The notes: a model not told the origin generated them from the letters alone. Numbered from the stretch's first letter, positions 53,365 to 62,101 are shown. The stretch is DNA of 64,000 nucleotides from Amycolatopsis pittospori (GCF_013870525.1 NZ_JACBXD010000044.1:1-64000), one strand, 5' to 3'. Numbers and translations: made by a program.

Positions 53365-54222
53365 ATGGCCGTCCTGACCTCCACCGCGCCTGCCCGCGTG
53401 CGCCGTAAGAAGAACGTCGGCGGCTACGCGCTGGCGACTGTGCTCTCACTGATCTTCCTGCTGCCGTTCTACCTGATGGTGCGCAACGCGCTGGTGACCC
53501 CGGACCAGGCGACGTCGGCGGACTGGCAATGGCTGCCGGATCCGTTGAGCTGGGCCAACTTCGGTGATCTGTTCGCCGACGAATCGGTGCCGATGGCGAG
53601 TTCGCTGGGGAACTCGTTCCTGATCGCGATCGTCACCGCGCCCATCGCGACGCTGCTCGGTTCGATGGCGGGCTACGCACTGGCCCGGATCGAGGTGCCC
53701 GGACGGCGGGCGGTGTTCACCTTCGTCCTGGTGACGCTGATGATCCCCCAGTCGGTGACATTCGTGCCGACGTTCGTCGTGGTCGGCGCGATGGGCGGCG
53801 TGAACACCCCATGGGGGATAATCGCGCCGAACCTCTTCAACGCCTTCGCGGTGATCCTGTTCCGCAACTTCTATCTCCGGTTCCCCGCCGAGATCGAGGA
53901 AGCCGGCCGTCTCGACGGACTCGGGTACCTCGGCGTGTACGTGCGGCTCGTGCTCCCCAACTCGGGAGCGATGCTCGCGTCGCTCGGCTCGCTGTTGTTC
54001 ATCGAGAGCTGGAACGCCTTCCTGTGGCCGCTGGTCATCGGGCAGGACCCGGCGTCGTGGACCGCGCAGATCGCGCTGTCGACGTTCCTCACCGCGCAGA
54101 CGGTGAACCTGCCCGCGCTGTTCGCGGGTGCACTGGTCACCATCGCCCCACTCGTCGCGATGTTCCTGGTCGCGCAGCGCTTCATCGTCCGCGGGATCAC
54201 CGCCAGCGGGCTCAAGGAGTAG
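53365..54222 (+). CDS. Sugar ABC transporter permease (MalG/UgpE-like)
   Basis: 285 residues, six hydrophobic helices. Its EAA loop is EEAGRLDGLGYLGVYVRLVLP and the N-terminal LPFYLMVRNALVTPDQ segment is typical of CUT1 second permeases. It starts one base after the first permease stop. Together with the upstream proteins it forms a CUT1-type importer for alpha-galactosides. The secreted alpha-galactosidase gene follows 21 bp later. Confidence 0.92.
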   Translation: MAVLTSTAPARVRRKKNVGGYALATVLSLIFLLPFYLMVRNALVTPDQATSADWQWLPDPLSWANFGDLFADESVPMASSLGNSFLIAIVTAPIATLLGSMAGYALARIEVPGRRAVFTFVLVTLMIPQSVTFVPTFVVVGAMGGVNTPWGIIAPNLFNAFAVILFRNFYLRFPAEIEEAGRLDGLGYLGVYVRLVLPNSGAMLASLGSLLFIESWNAFLWPLVIGQDPASWTAQIALSTFLTAQTVNLPALFAGALVTIAPLVAMFLVAQRFIVRGITASGLKE

Positions 54223-54243
54223 TTCTCTCAACGAGGAGACGAC

Positions 54244-55563
54244 ATGCGCTTTCTCCGCCGTCTTTGCGTCGCGCTTTTGGTGATCTTCTCGGCCGTCGCC
54301 GTGCCGGTCGCCGAGGCGAAGACCGCTTTCGTGAAACCGTTCATGGGCTGGAGCAGCTGGAGCGTCCAGTCGTCGACGAGGCCGGGCTACGGCACCGGCT
54401 GGCTCAACGAGAACCACATCCGCGACGCCGCCGACGCGATGGCGGGCAAACTGAAGCGGGCCGGGTACGACCACATCAACATCGACTCGGGTTGGAACGC
54501 CACGGCCGACTGGGTCTTCCACACCGACGCCAACGGGATCCCGGATCCGGAGCCGTCGCGGTTCCCCAGCGGGATCAAGGCCTTGGCCGATCACGTGCAC
54601 GGCAAGGGGTTGAAGCTCGGCCTGTACTCGGTGACAGGGCTGGAGAAAGAGGTCTACGACAAGAACGCGCCCATCGCGGGGACTTCCTGCCGGGCGCAGG
54701 ACATCGCCTTCAGGCCGTTGACGCCGTCGAACATGTGGGGCGGCAACTGGAAGATCGACTACCGGAACCCCTGCGCGCAGCAGTACTACGACTCGATCGT
54801 CGCGAAGTTCGCTTCGTGGGGCGTCGACTTCATCAAGGTCGACGGGACGACCGAGGACAACGTCGGCGACCTCGCCGCCTGGTCCAAGGCCATCGACCGG
54901 TCGGGCCGCGGGATGTGGCTGACCGCGAGCGCCTGGCCGGTCCCGCGCTCGATCGGCGAGCGGCTCGCCCCGCACGTCAACGGCGTCCGCGTCGACACCG
55001 ACATCGAGTGCTACTGCGACACGGTGTCCTCTTGGGACAGCTCGGTGAAGGCCCGCTGGGCGGACCTGCCGAACTGGCTCGGCATCTTCGGCCGCGACTA
55101 CCGTGCGGACCTGGACTCGATGCCGATCTCGAACAACGTCGGCAACGGCATCCAGGACGGCATCGACGACGTCGAGCGCCAAAGCGTCATGACGTTCTGG
55201 TCGATGGCTTCGGCGCCGCTGTACGTCGGCGGCGACATCTACTTCCTGGACGACAAGGCCGTCTCGATCCTCACGAACCCCGAAGTCATCTCGGTCGACC
55301 AGTCGGGCACGTACCCGACGCGGGTGACCGGCGGGGATCTGCAGGTGTGGAAGAAGAAACTGCGCGACGGCAGCTGGGCGCTGGCCGTCTACAACCTGGG
55401 GTCCTCGCCCGCCGACATCACCGTGAAGTGGGGCGACGCCGGGCTGCACGGGAAGAAGAAGGTGCGAGACCTGGTTTCCCGTTCGGAGCTCGGGAAGTTC
55501 TCCGGTTCCTGGACAGCGTCGGCGGTTCCGGCGCACGGGTCGCGGTTGATCCAGGTGCGGTAG
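54244..55563 (+). CDS. Secreted alpha-galactosidase, GH27 family
   Basis: 439 residues. Signal peptide MRFLRRLCVALLVIFSAVAVPVAEA (cleavage near residue 25). The barrel has PFMGWSSWS, HINIDSGW, catalytic nucleophile Asp200 in DFIKVDG and the acid/base Asp (~253) in VDTDIECYCD; the C-terminal ~90 residues form the usual beta-sandwich. It acts outside the cell, releasing galactose from alpha-galactosides or galactomannan side chains, while the GH36 enzyme finishes imported oligosaccharides. It is the last gene of the importer operon; GAGGAG precedes ATG 54244. Confidence 0.92.
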   Translation: MRFLRRLCVALLVIFSAVAVPVAEAKTAFVKPFMGWSSWSVQSSTRPGYGTGWLNENHIRDAADAMAGKLKRAGYDHINIDSGWNATADWVFHTDANGIPDPEPSRFPSGIKALADHVHGKGLKLGLYSVTGLEKEVYDKNAPIAGTSCRAQDIAFRPLTPSNMWGGNWKIDYRNPCAQQYYDSIVAKFASWGVDFIKVDGTTEDNVGDLAAWSKAIDRSGRGMWLTASAWPVPRSIGERLAPHVNGVRVDTDIECYCDTVSSWDSSVKARWADLPNWLGIFGRDYRADLDSMPISNNVGNGIQDGIDDVERQSVMTFWSMASAPLYVGGDIYFLDDKAVSILTNPEVISVDQSGTYPTRVTGGDLQVWKKKLRDGSWALAVYNLGSSPADITVKWGDAGLHGKKKVRDLVSRSELGKFSGSWTASAVPAHGSRLIQVR

Positions 55564-55568
55564 GTCTT

Positions 55569-55590
55569 CCCGCGGGTGGCGGCCCGCGGG
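55569..55590 (+). terminator. Terminator-like hairpin after the GH27 gene
   Basis: CCCGCGGG (55569-55576) and CCCGCGGG (55583-55590) are each self-complementary and pair with one another around TGGCGG, five bases after the stop codon. No U-run follows. Confidence 0.5.
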
Positions 55591-55594
55591 GTGA

Positions 55595-55643
55595 GATGAA
55601 GGGGCCTTTCGTCGCGAACTTCGTGAGGAGGGGTCCCTTCATC
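55595..55643. repeat. Imperfect palindrome (family G)
   Basis: GATGAAGGGGCC (55595-55606) and GGTCCCTTCATC (55632-55643) pair with one or two mismatches. A similar AAGGGGCCCTTC string occurs near 55919, outside this element. It belongs to the same style of intergenic hairpins seen elsewhere in the window. Confidence 0.5.
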
Positions 55644-55734
55644 GCGTTCGGTGCGGGTCGTCGTGAGTGGCGATTCGGGTCAGGGCCAACCGTGTCTCAG
55701 GTACCCACCGGTCGGGCGTTTCGCGTGGCTGGCG

Positions 55735-55870
55735 GGACGACACACGTGATCAGACGGACGACGCGCGTGACTGGACGGACGGCAAGCGTGACTGGACGGA
55801 CGACACGGCAGGACTCGGCCGTCGCCGAGTGTCGTCCGTCTGATCACACGTGCCGTCCGCCCAGTCACGC
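55735..55870. repeat. 21-bp tandem-unit repeat with inverted arms (family H, copy 2)
   Basis: Units GGACGACACACGTGATCAGAC, then two related 21-bp units, start at 55735, 55756 and 55777 (period 21), and reverse-complement units fill about 55829-55870 (CGTCTGATCACACGTG, CCGCCCAGTCACGCG). The centre contains CGGCCGTCGCCG. Same design and unit sequence as 7613-7749, 48 kb away. It accounts for much of the 500-bp gap before the pca cluster; the remainder (55871-56010) shows no gene. Confidence 0.75.
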
Positions 55871-56013
55871 GAAAGTACCGACTCGATACCGGCGCCCTGC
55901 TTGCCCATATGTACTTGGAAGGGGCCCTTCTCGACTCGCGCCGGCGATCGCAAGTAGTCGGCTAAACGCGACCGCCCCAAAGAAGGAGTGCCCCGGCCGC
56001 CCGAACCGTGCTA

Positions 56014-56030
56014 TGTTCAGATGAAGAACA
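56014..56030 (+). promoter_or_regulatory. Inverted repeat upstream of the pca cluster (candidate operator)
   Basis: TGTTC (56014-56018) and GAACA (56026-56030) are symmetric arms with a 7-bp centre, 34 bp before the first pca start. It overlaps a possible -10 (TATGTT, 56012-56017). IclR-type regulators such as the one encoded downstream bind short palindromes of this kind. Confidence 0.4.
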
Positions 56031-56063
56031 AGTGTGCGCGATACGAACAGGCCGGGAGTGGGG

Positions 56064-56873
56064 ATGGCGGAGCTGCTGTCGTTGAAGGAGGCCGTGGCAC
56101 GGCTGGTGCACGACGGGGACACCGTCGCGCTCGAGGGCTTCACGCACCTCATTCCCGTAGCCGCCGGCCACGAGATCATCCGTCAGCGCCGCACCGGCCT
56201 GACGTTGGTCCGGATGACCCCGGACATCGTCTACGACCAGCTCATCGGCGCGGGCTGCGCGAGCAAGCTGATCTTCTCGTGGGGCGGTAACCCCGGTGTC
56301 GGCTCGCTGCACCGTTTCCGCGACGCGGTCCAGTACGAGTGGCCGGTACCGCTGGAGATAGAGGAACACAGTCACGCCGGGATGGCGAACCGGTACGTCG
56401 CCGGGGCGTCGGGTCTCCCGTTCGCGGTACTTCGCGGTTACACGGGCACCGATCTGCCTTCGCGGACGGACACGATCAAGCCCATCACCTGCCCGTTCAC
56501 CGGTGAACAGCTCGCCGCCGTCCCCGCGCTGAACCCGGACGTGACGATCGTGCACGCGCAGCGTGCCGACCGTGCGGGCAACGTCCAGATCTGGGGTATC
56601 ACCGGCGTTCAGAAGGAGGCGGTGCTGGCGGCGAAGCGGTCGCTGGTCACCGTCGAGGAGGTCGTGGACGAACTGGAGCCGCGGCCGGGCGCGATCGTGC
56701 TGCCGTCGTGGGCGGTCACGGCCGTCGCCGAGGTGCCCGGCGGGGCGAGCCCGTCCTACGCGGCCGGGTACTACGAACGGGACAACGACGCCTACCAGGC
56801 ATGGGACGCGATCGGCCGGGACAGGGAGAGCTTCACCCGCTGGCTCGACGAGCTGACGGGAGTGAAGGCATGA
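56064..56873 (+). CDS. pcaI: 3-oxoadipate CoA-transferase, subunit A
   Basis: 269 residues, CoA-transferase family I alpha subunit: LLSLKEAVARLVHDGDTVALEGFTH, then WGGNPGVGSLHRFRDAV and a C-terminal VLPSWAVTAVAEVPGGASPS. It joins PcaJ to move CoA from succinyl-CoA to 3-oxoadipate. ATG 56064 is chosen because GGGAG lies 6 nt upstream; an in-frame GTG at 56034 would overlap the presumed promoter. First gene of the pca cluster; PcaJ begins by ATGA overlap. Its length is longer than the proteobacterial PcaI (~230) but normal for actinobacteria. Confidence 0.88.
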   Translation: MAELLSLKEAVARLVHDGDTVALEGFTHLIPVAAGHEIIRQRRTGLTLVRMTPDIVYDQLIGAGCASKLIFSWGGNPGVGSLHRFRDAVQYEWPVPLEIEEHSHAGMANRYVAGASGLPFAVLRGYTGTDLPSRTDTIKPITCPFTGEQLAAVPALNPDVTIVHAQRADRAGNVQIWGITGVQKEAVLAAKRSLVTVEEVVDELEPRPGAIVLPSWAVTAVAEVPGGASPSYAAGYYERDNDAYQAWDAIGRDRESFTRWLDELTGVKA

Positions 56874-57625
56874 CCGAGTACACCTCCGACGAGATGATGA
56901 GCGTCGCCGCCGCTCGTGCGCTCGGCGACGGGACGTCCTGTTTCGTGGGCATCGGCCTGCCCAGTACGGCCGCGAACCTGGCCCGCCGTGGCCACGCGCC
57001 GAATCTGACGCTGATCTACGAATCCGGCTGCCTCGGCGCCAAACCGACCCGGCTCCCGCTGTCGATCGGAGACGGCGAACTGGCCGACACCGCGGACGCC
57101 GTGGTCAGTGTCCCCGAGGTCTTCAACTACTGGCTGCAGCCCGGCCGGATCGACGTCGGCTTCCTCGGCGCCGCCCAGCTGGACAAATTCGGCAACATCA
57201 ACACCACCGTCATCGGCCCCGACTACGCGAACCCCAAGGTCCGCCTGCCCGGCGCGGGCGGTGCGCCGGAGATCGCCGCGTCGTGCCGTGAGGTGTTCGT
57301 GGTGCTGCGGCAGAACCCCCGCGCGTTCGTCGAGAAGGTCGACTTCGTGACGTCGTTCGGCCACGGCTCCGGCAAGGGGGACCGGGAGCGGCTCGGCCTC
57401 CCCGGCGCCGGTCCGACGCTGGTGGTCACCGACCTGGGCCTGATGCGGCCGGACCCCGAGACCTCGGAGCTGACGCTCACCGAACTGCACCCCGGCGTCG
57501 AGGTCGATCAGGTCGTCGAGGCGACCGGGTGGAAACTGAAGGTGGCAGGCGACCTGGGAACCACCCCGGCGCCGACCGAGGCAGAACTCCGCATCCTCCG
57601 AGACCTCAAAAGGGCGAGCGCATGA
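56870..57625 (+). CDS. pcaJ: 3-oxoadipate CoA-transferase, subunit B
   Basis: 251 residues, CoA-transferase family I beta subunit. The catalytic Glu lies in LIYESGCLGAKP (family ES/EN-G motif), preceded by GIGLPSTAANLARR and followed by QLDKFGNINTTVIG. With PcaI it makes 3-oxoadipyl-CoA, the substrate of the thiolase encoded next. Both junctions are ATGA overlaps, so PcaI, PcaJ and PcaF are coupled in translation. Confidence 0.9.
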   Translation: MTEYTSDEMMSVAAARALGDGTSCFVGIGLPSTAANLARRGHAPNLTLIYESGCLGAKPTRLPLSIGDGELADTADAVVSVPEVFNYWLQPGRIDVGFLGAAQLDKFGNINTTVIGPDYANPKVRLPGAGGAPEIAASCREVFVVLRQNPRAFVEKVDFVTSFGHGSGKGDRERLGLPGAGPTLVVTDLGLMRPDPETSELTLTELHPGVEVDQVVEATGWKLKVAGDLGTTPAPTEAELRILRDLKRASA

Positions 57626-58800
57626 CCGACGTCTTCCTGTTCGACGCCATCCGTACCCCGTTCGGCAAATACGGCGGCGCACTGTCCGGGGTCCGCCCGG
57701 ACGACCTGGCCGCCACCGTCTTGCGGGCGCTGGGCGAGCGCAACGACCTCGACCCGGCCACCGTGGACGAGGTGGTGCTCGGCGACGCCAACGGCGCGGG
57801 CGAGGACAACCGCAACGTCGCGCGGATGGCGGCGCTGCTGGCGGGCTGGCCGACGACCGTTCCCGGCGCCACGGTGAACCGGCTGTGCGGTTCCGGTCTC
57901 GACGCGGTCATGCAGGCGAGCCGGTCGGTCCAGGTCGGCGACGCGTCGCTCGCCGTCGCGGGCGGCGTCGAGTCGATGAGCCGTTCGCCGCTGGTCATGC
58001 AGAAGCCGGAGAAGGCCTTCCCCGCCGGCAACCAGACACTGCACTCCACCGCGCTCGGCTGGCGCATGGTCAACCCGAAGATGCCCGAGCAGTGGACGGT
58101 CTCGCTCGGCGAGTCCACCGAACAGCTCGCCGAGCGCTACGGCATCGGCCGCGAAGAGCAGGACGCGTTCGCCGTCCGCAGCCACGTCAACGCCGCCCGC
58201 GCCTGGGACGAGGGGTTCTACGACGACCACGTCGTGCCGGTCGCGGGCGTAGAGCTCACCCGGGACGAGGGCATCCGGCCGGACTCCAACCCCGAAAAGC
58301 TCGCGAAGCTCAAGCCCGTCTTCCGTCCACAAGGGACGGTCACGGCGGCCAACGCCTCACCGCTGAACGACGGCGCGTCGGCGCTGCTGCTCGGCGACGA
58401 GGCAGCGGGGAAGCGGCTCGGCAAGGCGCCGCTGGCCCGGATCGCCGGCCGGGGCGCGGCTGGTGTCGATCCCGACGTCTTCGGCATCGGCCCGGTCCGC
58501 GCGGCGGAGATCGCCCTGGAACGGGCGGGGATCGGCTGGGACGACCTGGCGGCGGTGGAACTGAACGAGGCGTTCGCCGCGCAGTCGCTGGCCTGCCTGC
58601 GGGACTGGTCGAAGCTCGACCCGGAGATCGTGAACGTCAACGGCGGTGCGATCGCGATCGGACATCCGCTCGGTGCCTCCGGCGGCCGGATCCTCGGCAC
58701 GCTGGCCCACCACCTGCGCCGCACCGGCGGCCGGTGGGGCCTGGCCGCCATCTGCATCGGCGTCGGCCAGGGGCTGGCCGTCGTCCTCGAAGCACACTGA
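57622..58800 (+). CDS. pcaF: 3-oxoadipyl-CoA thiolase
   Basis: 392 residues, thiolase family. Nucleophile Cys89 in NRLCGSGLDAV, His in AIGHPLGASGGR and the second Cys in AICIGVGQG, plus NEAFAAQSLACL. It cleaves 3-oxoadipyl-CoA to succinyl-CoA and acetyl-CoA, ending the beta-ketoadipate pathway. Its start overlaps pcaJ (ATGA). The pca context distinguishes it from general acetyl-CoA acetyltransferases. Confidence 0.92.
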   Translation: MTDVFLFDAIRTPFGKYGGALSGVRPDDLAATVLRALGERNDLDPATVDEVVLGDANGAGEDNRNVARMAALLAGWPTTVPGATVNRLCGSGLDAVMQASRSVQVGDASLAVAGGVESMSRSPLVMQKPEKAFPAGNQTLHSTALGWRMVNPKMPEQWTVSLGESTEQLAERYGIGREEQDAFAVRSHVNAARAWDEGFYDDHVVPVAGVELTRDEGIRPDSNPEKLAKLKPVFRPQGTVTAANASPLNDGASALLLGDEAAGKRLGKAPLARIAGRGAAGVDPDVFGIGPVRAAEIALERAGIGWDDLAAVELNEAFAAQSLACLRDWSKLDPEIVNVNGGAIAIGHPLGASGGRILGTLAHHLRRTGGRWGLAAICIGVGQGLAVVLEAH

Positions 58801-58829
58801 ACCGCTGATCCGCGCCTGGAGGAGGCAGC

Positions 58830-59564
58830 ATGTCCGCACCCGCAGAACTGAGGCTCCCGCGCTACCGGCGCGATCCGGAGGGGACGCATCCGCCGCTCGA
58901 CTACGCCGGTTACCGGTCGACGGCGCTGCGGCACCCCCAGGAGCCGCTGATCGTGCTCCCGCATCTGCTGACCGAGGTCACCGGGCCGGCGCTGGGGCCG
59001 GGGCGGATCGGCGAGTTCGACAACGACCTCACCCAGGGGCACGCGGGTGAGCCGCAGGGACAGCGGATCATCGTCACCGGACGGCTGCTCGACGGCGACG
59101 GACGGCCGATCCGGGATTCGCTCGTCGAGATCTGGCAGGCGAACGCCGGCGGGCGCTACCGGCACACCGGGGACCGCTGGCCGTCGCCGCTCGACCCCAA
59201 CTTCGACGGCGCGGGCCGGACGCTGACCGACGGCGACGGCCGCTACACCTTCACCACCATCAAACCGGGCGCGTATCCGTGGAAGAACCACGACAACGCC
59301 TGGCGTCCGGCGCATATCCACTTCTCGGTCTTCGGCAGCGCGTTCACCCAGCGGCTGGTCACCCAGATGTACTTCCCGGAAGACCCGCTGTTCTCCCAGG
59401 ACCCGATCTTCAACTCCATCCCGGACGAGAAGGCGCGGCAGCGGATGATCGCGCGGTTCGACCTCGACCGCACCGAACCCGAGTGGGCGCCGGCATTCCA
59501 GTTCGACATCGTCGTGCGCGGTCGAGAGGCCTCGGTCTTCGAGGACGAGGAGGACGAGCACTGA
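58830..59564 (+). CDS. pcaH: Protocatechuate 3,4-dioxygenase, beta subunit
   Basis: 244 residues. The Fe(III) ligands are all visible with exactly the family spacing: Tyr110 (GRYRHTGD), Tyr149 (GAYPWKN), His162 and His164 (RPAHIHFS). The subunit cleaves the ring of protocatechuate between C3 and C4 to 3-carboxy-cis,cis-muconate. GGAGGAGG precedes ATG 58830 after a 29-bp gap, so it could be separately tuned. The alpha subunit gene overlaps its stop by one base (TGATG). Confidence 0.94.
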   Translation: MSAPAELRLPRYRRDPEGTHPPLDYAGYRSTALRHPQEPLIVLPHLLTEVTGPALGPGRIGEFDNDLTQGHAGEPQGQRIIVTGRLLDGDGRPIRDSLVEIWQANAGGRYRHTGDRWPSPLDPNFDGAGRTLTDGDGRYTFTTIKPGAYPWKNHDNAWRPAHIHFSVFGSAFTQRLVTQMYFPEDPLFSQDPIFNSIPDEKARQRMIARFDLDRTEPEWAPAFQFDIVVRGREASVFEDEEDEH

Positions 59565-60112
59565 TGCCGGAGACGACCCCTTCCCAGACCGTCGGACCGT
59601 ACCTGTCGATCGGCCTGCCCTGGCCGGACGGGCCGGACGTCGTCCCGGTGGACGAACCGGCCGCGATCCGTATCCACGGCCGCGTCTTCGACGGCGCGGG
59701 CGAGCCGATCCCGGACGCGATGATCGAGACCTGGCAGGCCGACGCGGACGGCCGGTTCGACCACCCCGACGATCCGCGCGGAGCGGTCGCGAGCGGGTTC
59801 CGGGGCTTCGGGCGCTGCCCGACCGATCCCGGCGGGAACTACGAGATCCGGACCATCAAACCCGGTGTGCTGCCGGGGCCGGCGGGCAGCACCCAGGCCC
59901 CGCATATCGACGTCTCGGTGCTCGCGCGCGGCCTCCTGCACCGCGTGGTCACCCGGATCTACTTCGAGGACGACGACACTTCCGGCGACCCGGTGCTGGC
60001 GTCGGTCCCGGAATCCCGCCGAGGCACGCTGATCGCGGCCAAGACCGGCGACGGCTACCGATTCGACATCCGGCTGCAGGGCGAGGGAGAGACGGTCTTC
60101 TTCGATGTCTGA
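59564..60112 (+). CDS. pcaG: Protocatechuate 3,4-dioxygenase, alpha subunit
   Basis: 182 residues, alpha subunit: TPSQTVGPYLSIGLPWPDG at the N-terminus and AIRIHGRVFDGAGEPIPDAMIETWQADADGRF in the core; it lacks the full set of iron ligands, as usual for this subunit, but shapes the substrate pocket. ATG 59564 overlaps the pcaH stop. The next gene, pcaD, starts 8 bp before its end. pcaB, which normally lies here in many actinobacteria, is missing. Confidence 0.93.
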   Translation: MPETTPSQTVGPYLSIGLPWPDGPDVVPVDEPAAIRIHGRVFDGAGEPIPDAMIETWQADADGRFDHPDDPRGAVASGFRGFGRCPTDPGGNYEIRTIKPGVLPGPAGSTQAPHIDVSVLARGLLHRVVTRIYFEDDDTSGDPVLASVPESRRGTLIAAKTGDGYRFDIRLQGEGETVFFDV

Positions 60113-60884
60113 TCCGGTGAAGGTGCACAGCGTCGCGGAAGGGCCCGCGGACGGTCCGGTCGTGGTGTTCAGCGGTTCGCTCGGCAGCGACCACCGCATG
60201 TGGGAGCCGCAGGTGAAACCCTTGACGGACAAAGGGTTCCGGGTGATCCGCTACGACACCCGCGGGCACGGCGGGTCCCCGGTGCCGCCCGGCCCGTACA
60301 CGCTGGACGACCTCGGCGGCGATCTGCTGGCGCTGCTCGACACACACGGCGTCGAAAGCGCGCACGTCGTCGGGCTCTCACTCGGCGGGATGACCGGGAT
60401 GTGGCTCGGCGTCCACGCCGCCGACCGGATCGAAAGCCTCGTGCTGTGCTGCACTTCGGCGAAGCTCGGCCCGCCGAAGATGTGGGCGGACCGGGCGAAG
60501 GCCGTGCGGGAGAACGGAACCGCGTCGGTCGCCGAAGCCGGAGTCGGCCGGTGGGTGACAGCGGAGTACGCCGCCGCGCATCCGGAGCGGACCGAGTACC
60601 TGCGCGAGATGATCGCCGCCGTCCCGGCCGAGGGCTACGCGGCCTCGTGTGCGGCCATCGAGCGAATGGACCTCGTCGAGGACCTGCCCAAGATCGCGGC
60701 GCGGACGCTGGTCATCGCCGGATCCGAAGATCCGGCCACCCCGGTCGAGCACGCCGAGGTGATCGCGGGTGGCATCCCGGACGCACGGCTCGCGATCGTC
60801 GAAGGCGCCGCGCACCTGGGCAGCTTCGAACAGCCGGAGCGGTTTTCCTCGCTGATCCTCGAACATTTGGAGGCGGTCCGATGA
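60105..60884 (+). CDS. pcaD: 3-oxoadipate enol-lactonase
   Basis: 259 residues, alpha/beta hydrolase. Nucleophile Ser92 in GLSLGGMTG, with SGSLGSDHRMWEPQ (oxyanion/N-terminal region typical of PcaD), IAGSEDPATP (Asp) and EGAAHLGSFEQPE (His). It hydrolyses 3-oxoadipate enol-lactone to 3-oxoadipate. It overlaps pcaG by 8 bp and pcaC by 4 bp. In Streptomyces and Rhodococcus PcaD and PcaC are often one fused protein (PcaL); here they are separate. Confidence 0.9.
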   Translation: MSDPVKVHSVAEGPADGPVVVFSGSLGSDHRMWEPQVKPLTDKGFRVIRYDTRGHGGSPVPPGPYTLDDLGGDLLALLDTHGVESAHVVGLSLGGMTGMWLGVHAADRIESLVLCCTSAKLGPPKMWADRAKAVRENGTASVAEAGVGRWVTAEYAAAHPERTEYLREMIAAVPAEGYAASCAAIERMDLVEDLPKIAARTLVIAGSEDPATPVEHAEVIAGGIPDARLAIVEGAAHLGSFEQPERFSSLILEHLEAVR

Positions 60885-61285
60885 CCGACGACACCTACGA
60901 GACCGGCATGCGCGTGCGCCGCGAGGTCCTCGGGGACGAGCACGTCGATCGCGCGGTCGCCCGCACCACCGAGTTCAGCCGCCCGTTCCAGGACTACATC
61001 ACCCGGGGCGCGTGGGGTTCGGTCTGGTCGCGGGACGGGCTCGACCGCAGGACCCGCAGCTGCGTCACCCTGGCCGCGCTCACCGCGCTGCAGGCCCACG
61101 ACGAACTCGCCATGCACGTCCGAGCGGCGGTCCACAATGGACTTACCGCGCAGGAGATCTCCGAGGTCCTGCTGCACACCGCCGTCTACGCGGGTGCCCC
61201 GGCCGCGAACGCGGCGTTCGCCGTCGCCCAGCGGGTGCTGGCCGAACTCGGTGAGCCTGCGGCCCAGGAGAAGGGCGGCGGTTAG
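60881..61285 (+). CDS. pcaC: 4-carboxymuconolactone decarboxylase
   Basis: 134 residues, CMD/AhpD fold: RREVLGDEHVDRAVARTTEFSRPFQDYITRGAWGSVWSR is the PcaC signature, then SCVTLAALTALQAHDELAMHVRAA and HTAVYAGAPAANAAFA. It decarboxylates gamma-carboxymuconolactone to the enol-lactone. ATG 60881 overlaps the pcaD stop. Nothing suggests loss of function. Confidence 0.93.
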   Translation: MTDDTYETGMRVRREVLGDEHVDRAVARTTEFSRPFQDYITRGAWGSVWSRDGLDRRTRSCVTLAALTALQAHDELAMHVRAAVHNGLTAQEISEVLLHTAVYAGAPAANAAFAVAQRVLAELGEPAAQEKGGG

Positions 61286-61288
61286 GGT
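61283..61288 (+). promoter_or_regulatory. -10 element for leaderless IclR regulator mRNA
   Basis: TAGGGT lies 6 bp before ATG 61295 at the very end of pcaC (it overlaps the stop codon), and no ribosome site is present. The regulator may be transcribed both from here and by read-through. Confidence 0.45.
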
Positions 61289-61294
61289 TCTCGT

Positions 61295-62101
61295 ATGGAC
61301 GAAGGCGAGGTGACCGAGCGCGGAGCGCACCATGTCCAGTCGCTGGAGCGCGGACTGGCGGTGATCAAGGCGTTCAACGCGGACGCGGCGGAACTCACGC
61401 TGAGCGACGTCGCCCGCTCCACCGGGCTGACCAGGGCGGCCGCCCGCCGGTTCCTGCTCACCTTGGTCGACCTGGGATACGTGCGCACGGACGGCAAGTA
61501 CTTCTCGCTCACCGCGCGCGTCCTCGAACTCGGCTACTCGTACCTATCCAGCATGTCGCTTCCCGAGGTCGCGCAGCCGCATCTGGAGCGACTGTCCGCC
61601 GAGGTGCACGAGTCGAGTTCGGTGTCCGTCCTCGAAGGCCCGGACATCGTCTACGTCGCGCGGGTGGCCGTCTCGCGGATCATGACGGTCAGCATCAACG
61701 TCGGCACGCGTTTCCCGGCGCACGCGACGTCGATGGGACATGTCCTGCTGGCCAACCTCGAAGACGCCGACCTGCGCGACTACCTCGACGGGGCGAAGCT
61801 CGACAAGCTCACCGCGCGCACCATGAGCCGCCCCGAGGAACTGCTCGCCGAACTGACGAAAGTCCACCAGCAGGGCTACGCGATGGTCGACCAGGAACTT
61901 GAAGAAGGCCTTCGCTCGATCGCCGCCCCGATCCGGGACCGGCGGGGACGGGTGGTCGCCGCGGTCAACCTGTCCACCCACGCCAGCCGTACGACGCCGG
62001 AGTCGGTCGAGAGCGAACTGCTGCCGTCGCTGCTCACGGCGGCGCGAGCCATCGAGGCCGACCTGGCCTCGGCGCCGCCGAGCAAGGCAAGCCACGGATG
62101 A
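61295..62101 (+). CDS. IclR family regulator of the beta-ketoadipate cluster (PcaR/PobR-type)
   Basis: 268 residues. IclR helix-turn-helix at ~10-75 (SLERGLAVIKAFNADAAELTLSDVARSTGLTRAAARRFLLTLVDLGYV) and ligand domain with MGHVLLANL, DQELEEGLRSIAAPIRDRRGRVVAAVNLS. The DQELEEGLRSIA segment is typical of PcaR/PcaU/CatR-type regulators that sense aromatic catabolites such as protocatechuate or 3-oxoadipate. Position at the end of the pca cluster supports that job. ATG 61295 has a -10 6 bp upstream. Confidence 0.88.
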   Translation: MDEGEVTERGAHHVQSLERGLAVIKAFNADAAELTLSDVARSTGLTRAAARRFLLTLVDLGYVRTDGKYFSLTARVLELGYSYLSSMSLPEVAQPHLERLSAEVHESSSVSVLEGPDIVYVARVAVSRIMTVSINVGTRFPAHATSMGHVLLANLEDADLRDYLDGAKLDKLTARTMSRPEELLAELTKVHQQGYAMVDQELEEGLRSIAAPIRDRRGRVVAAVNLSTHASRTTPESVESELLPSLLTAARAIEADLASAPPSKASHG

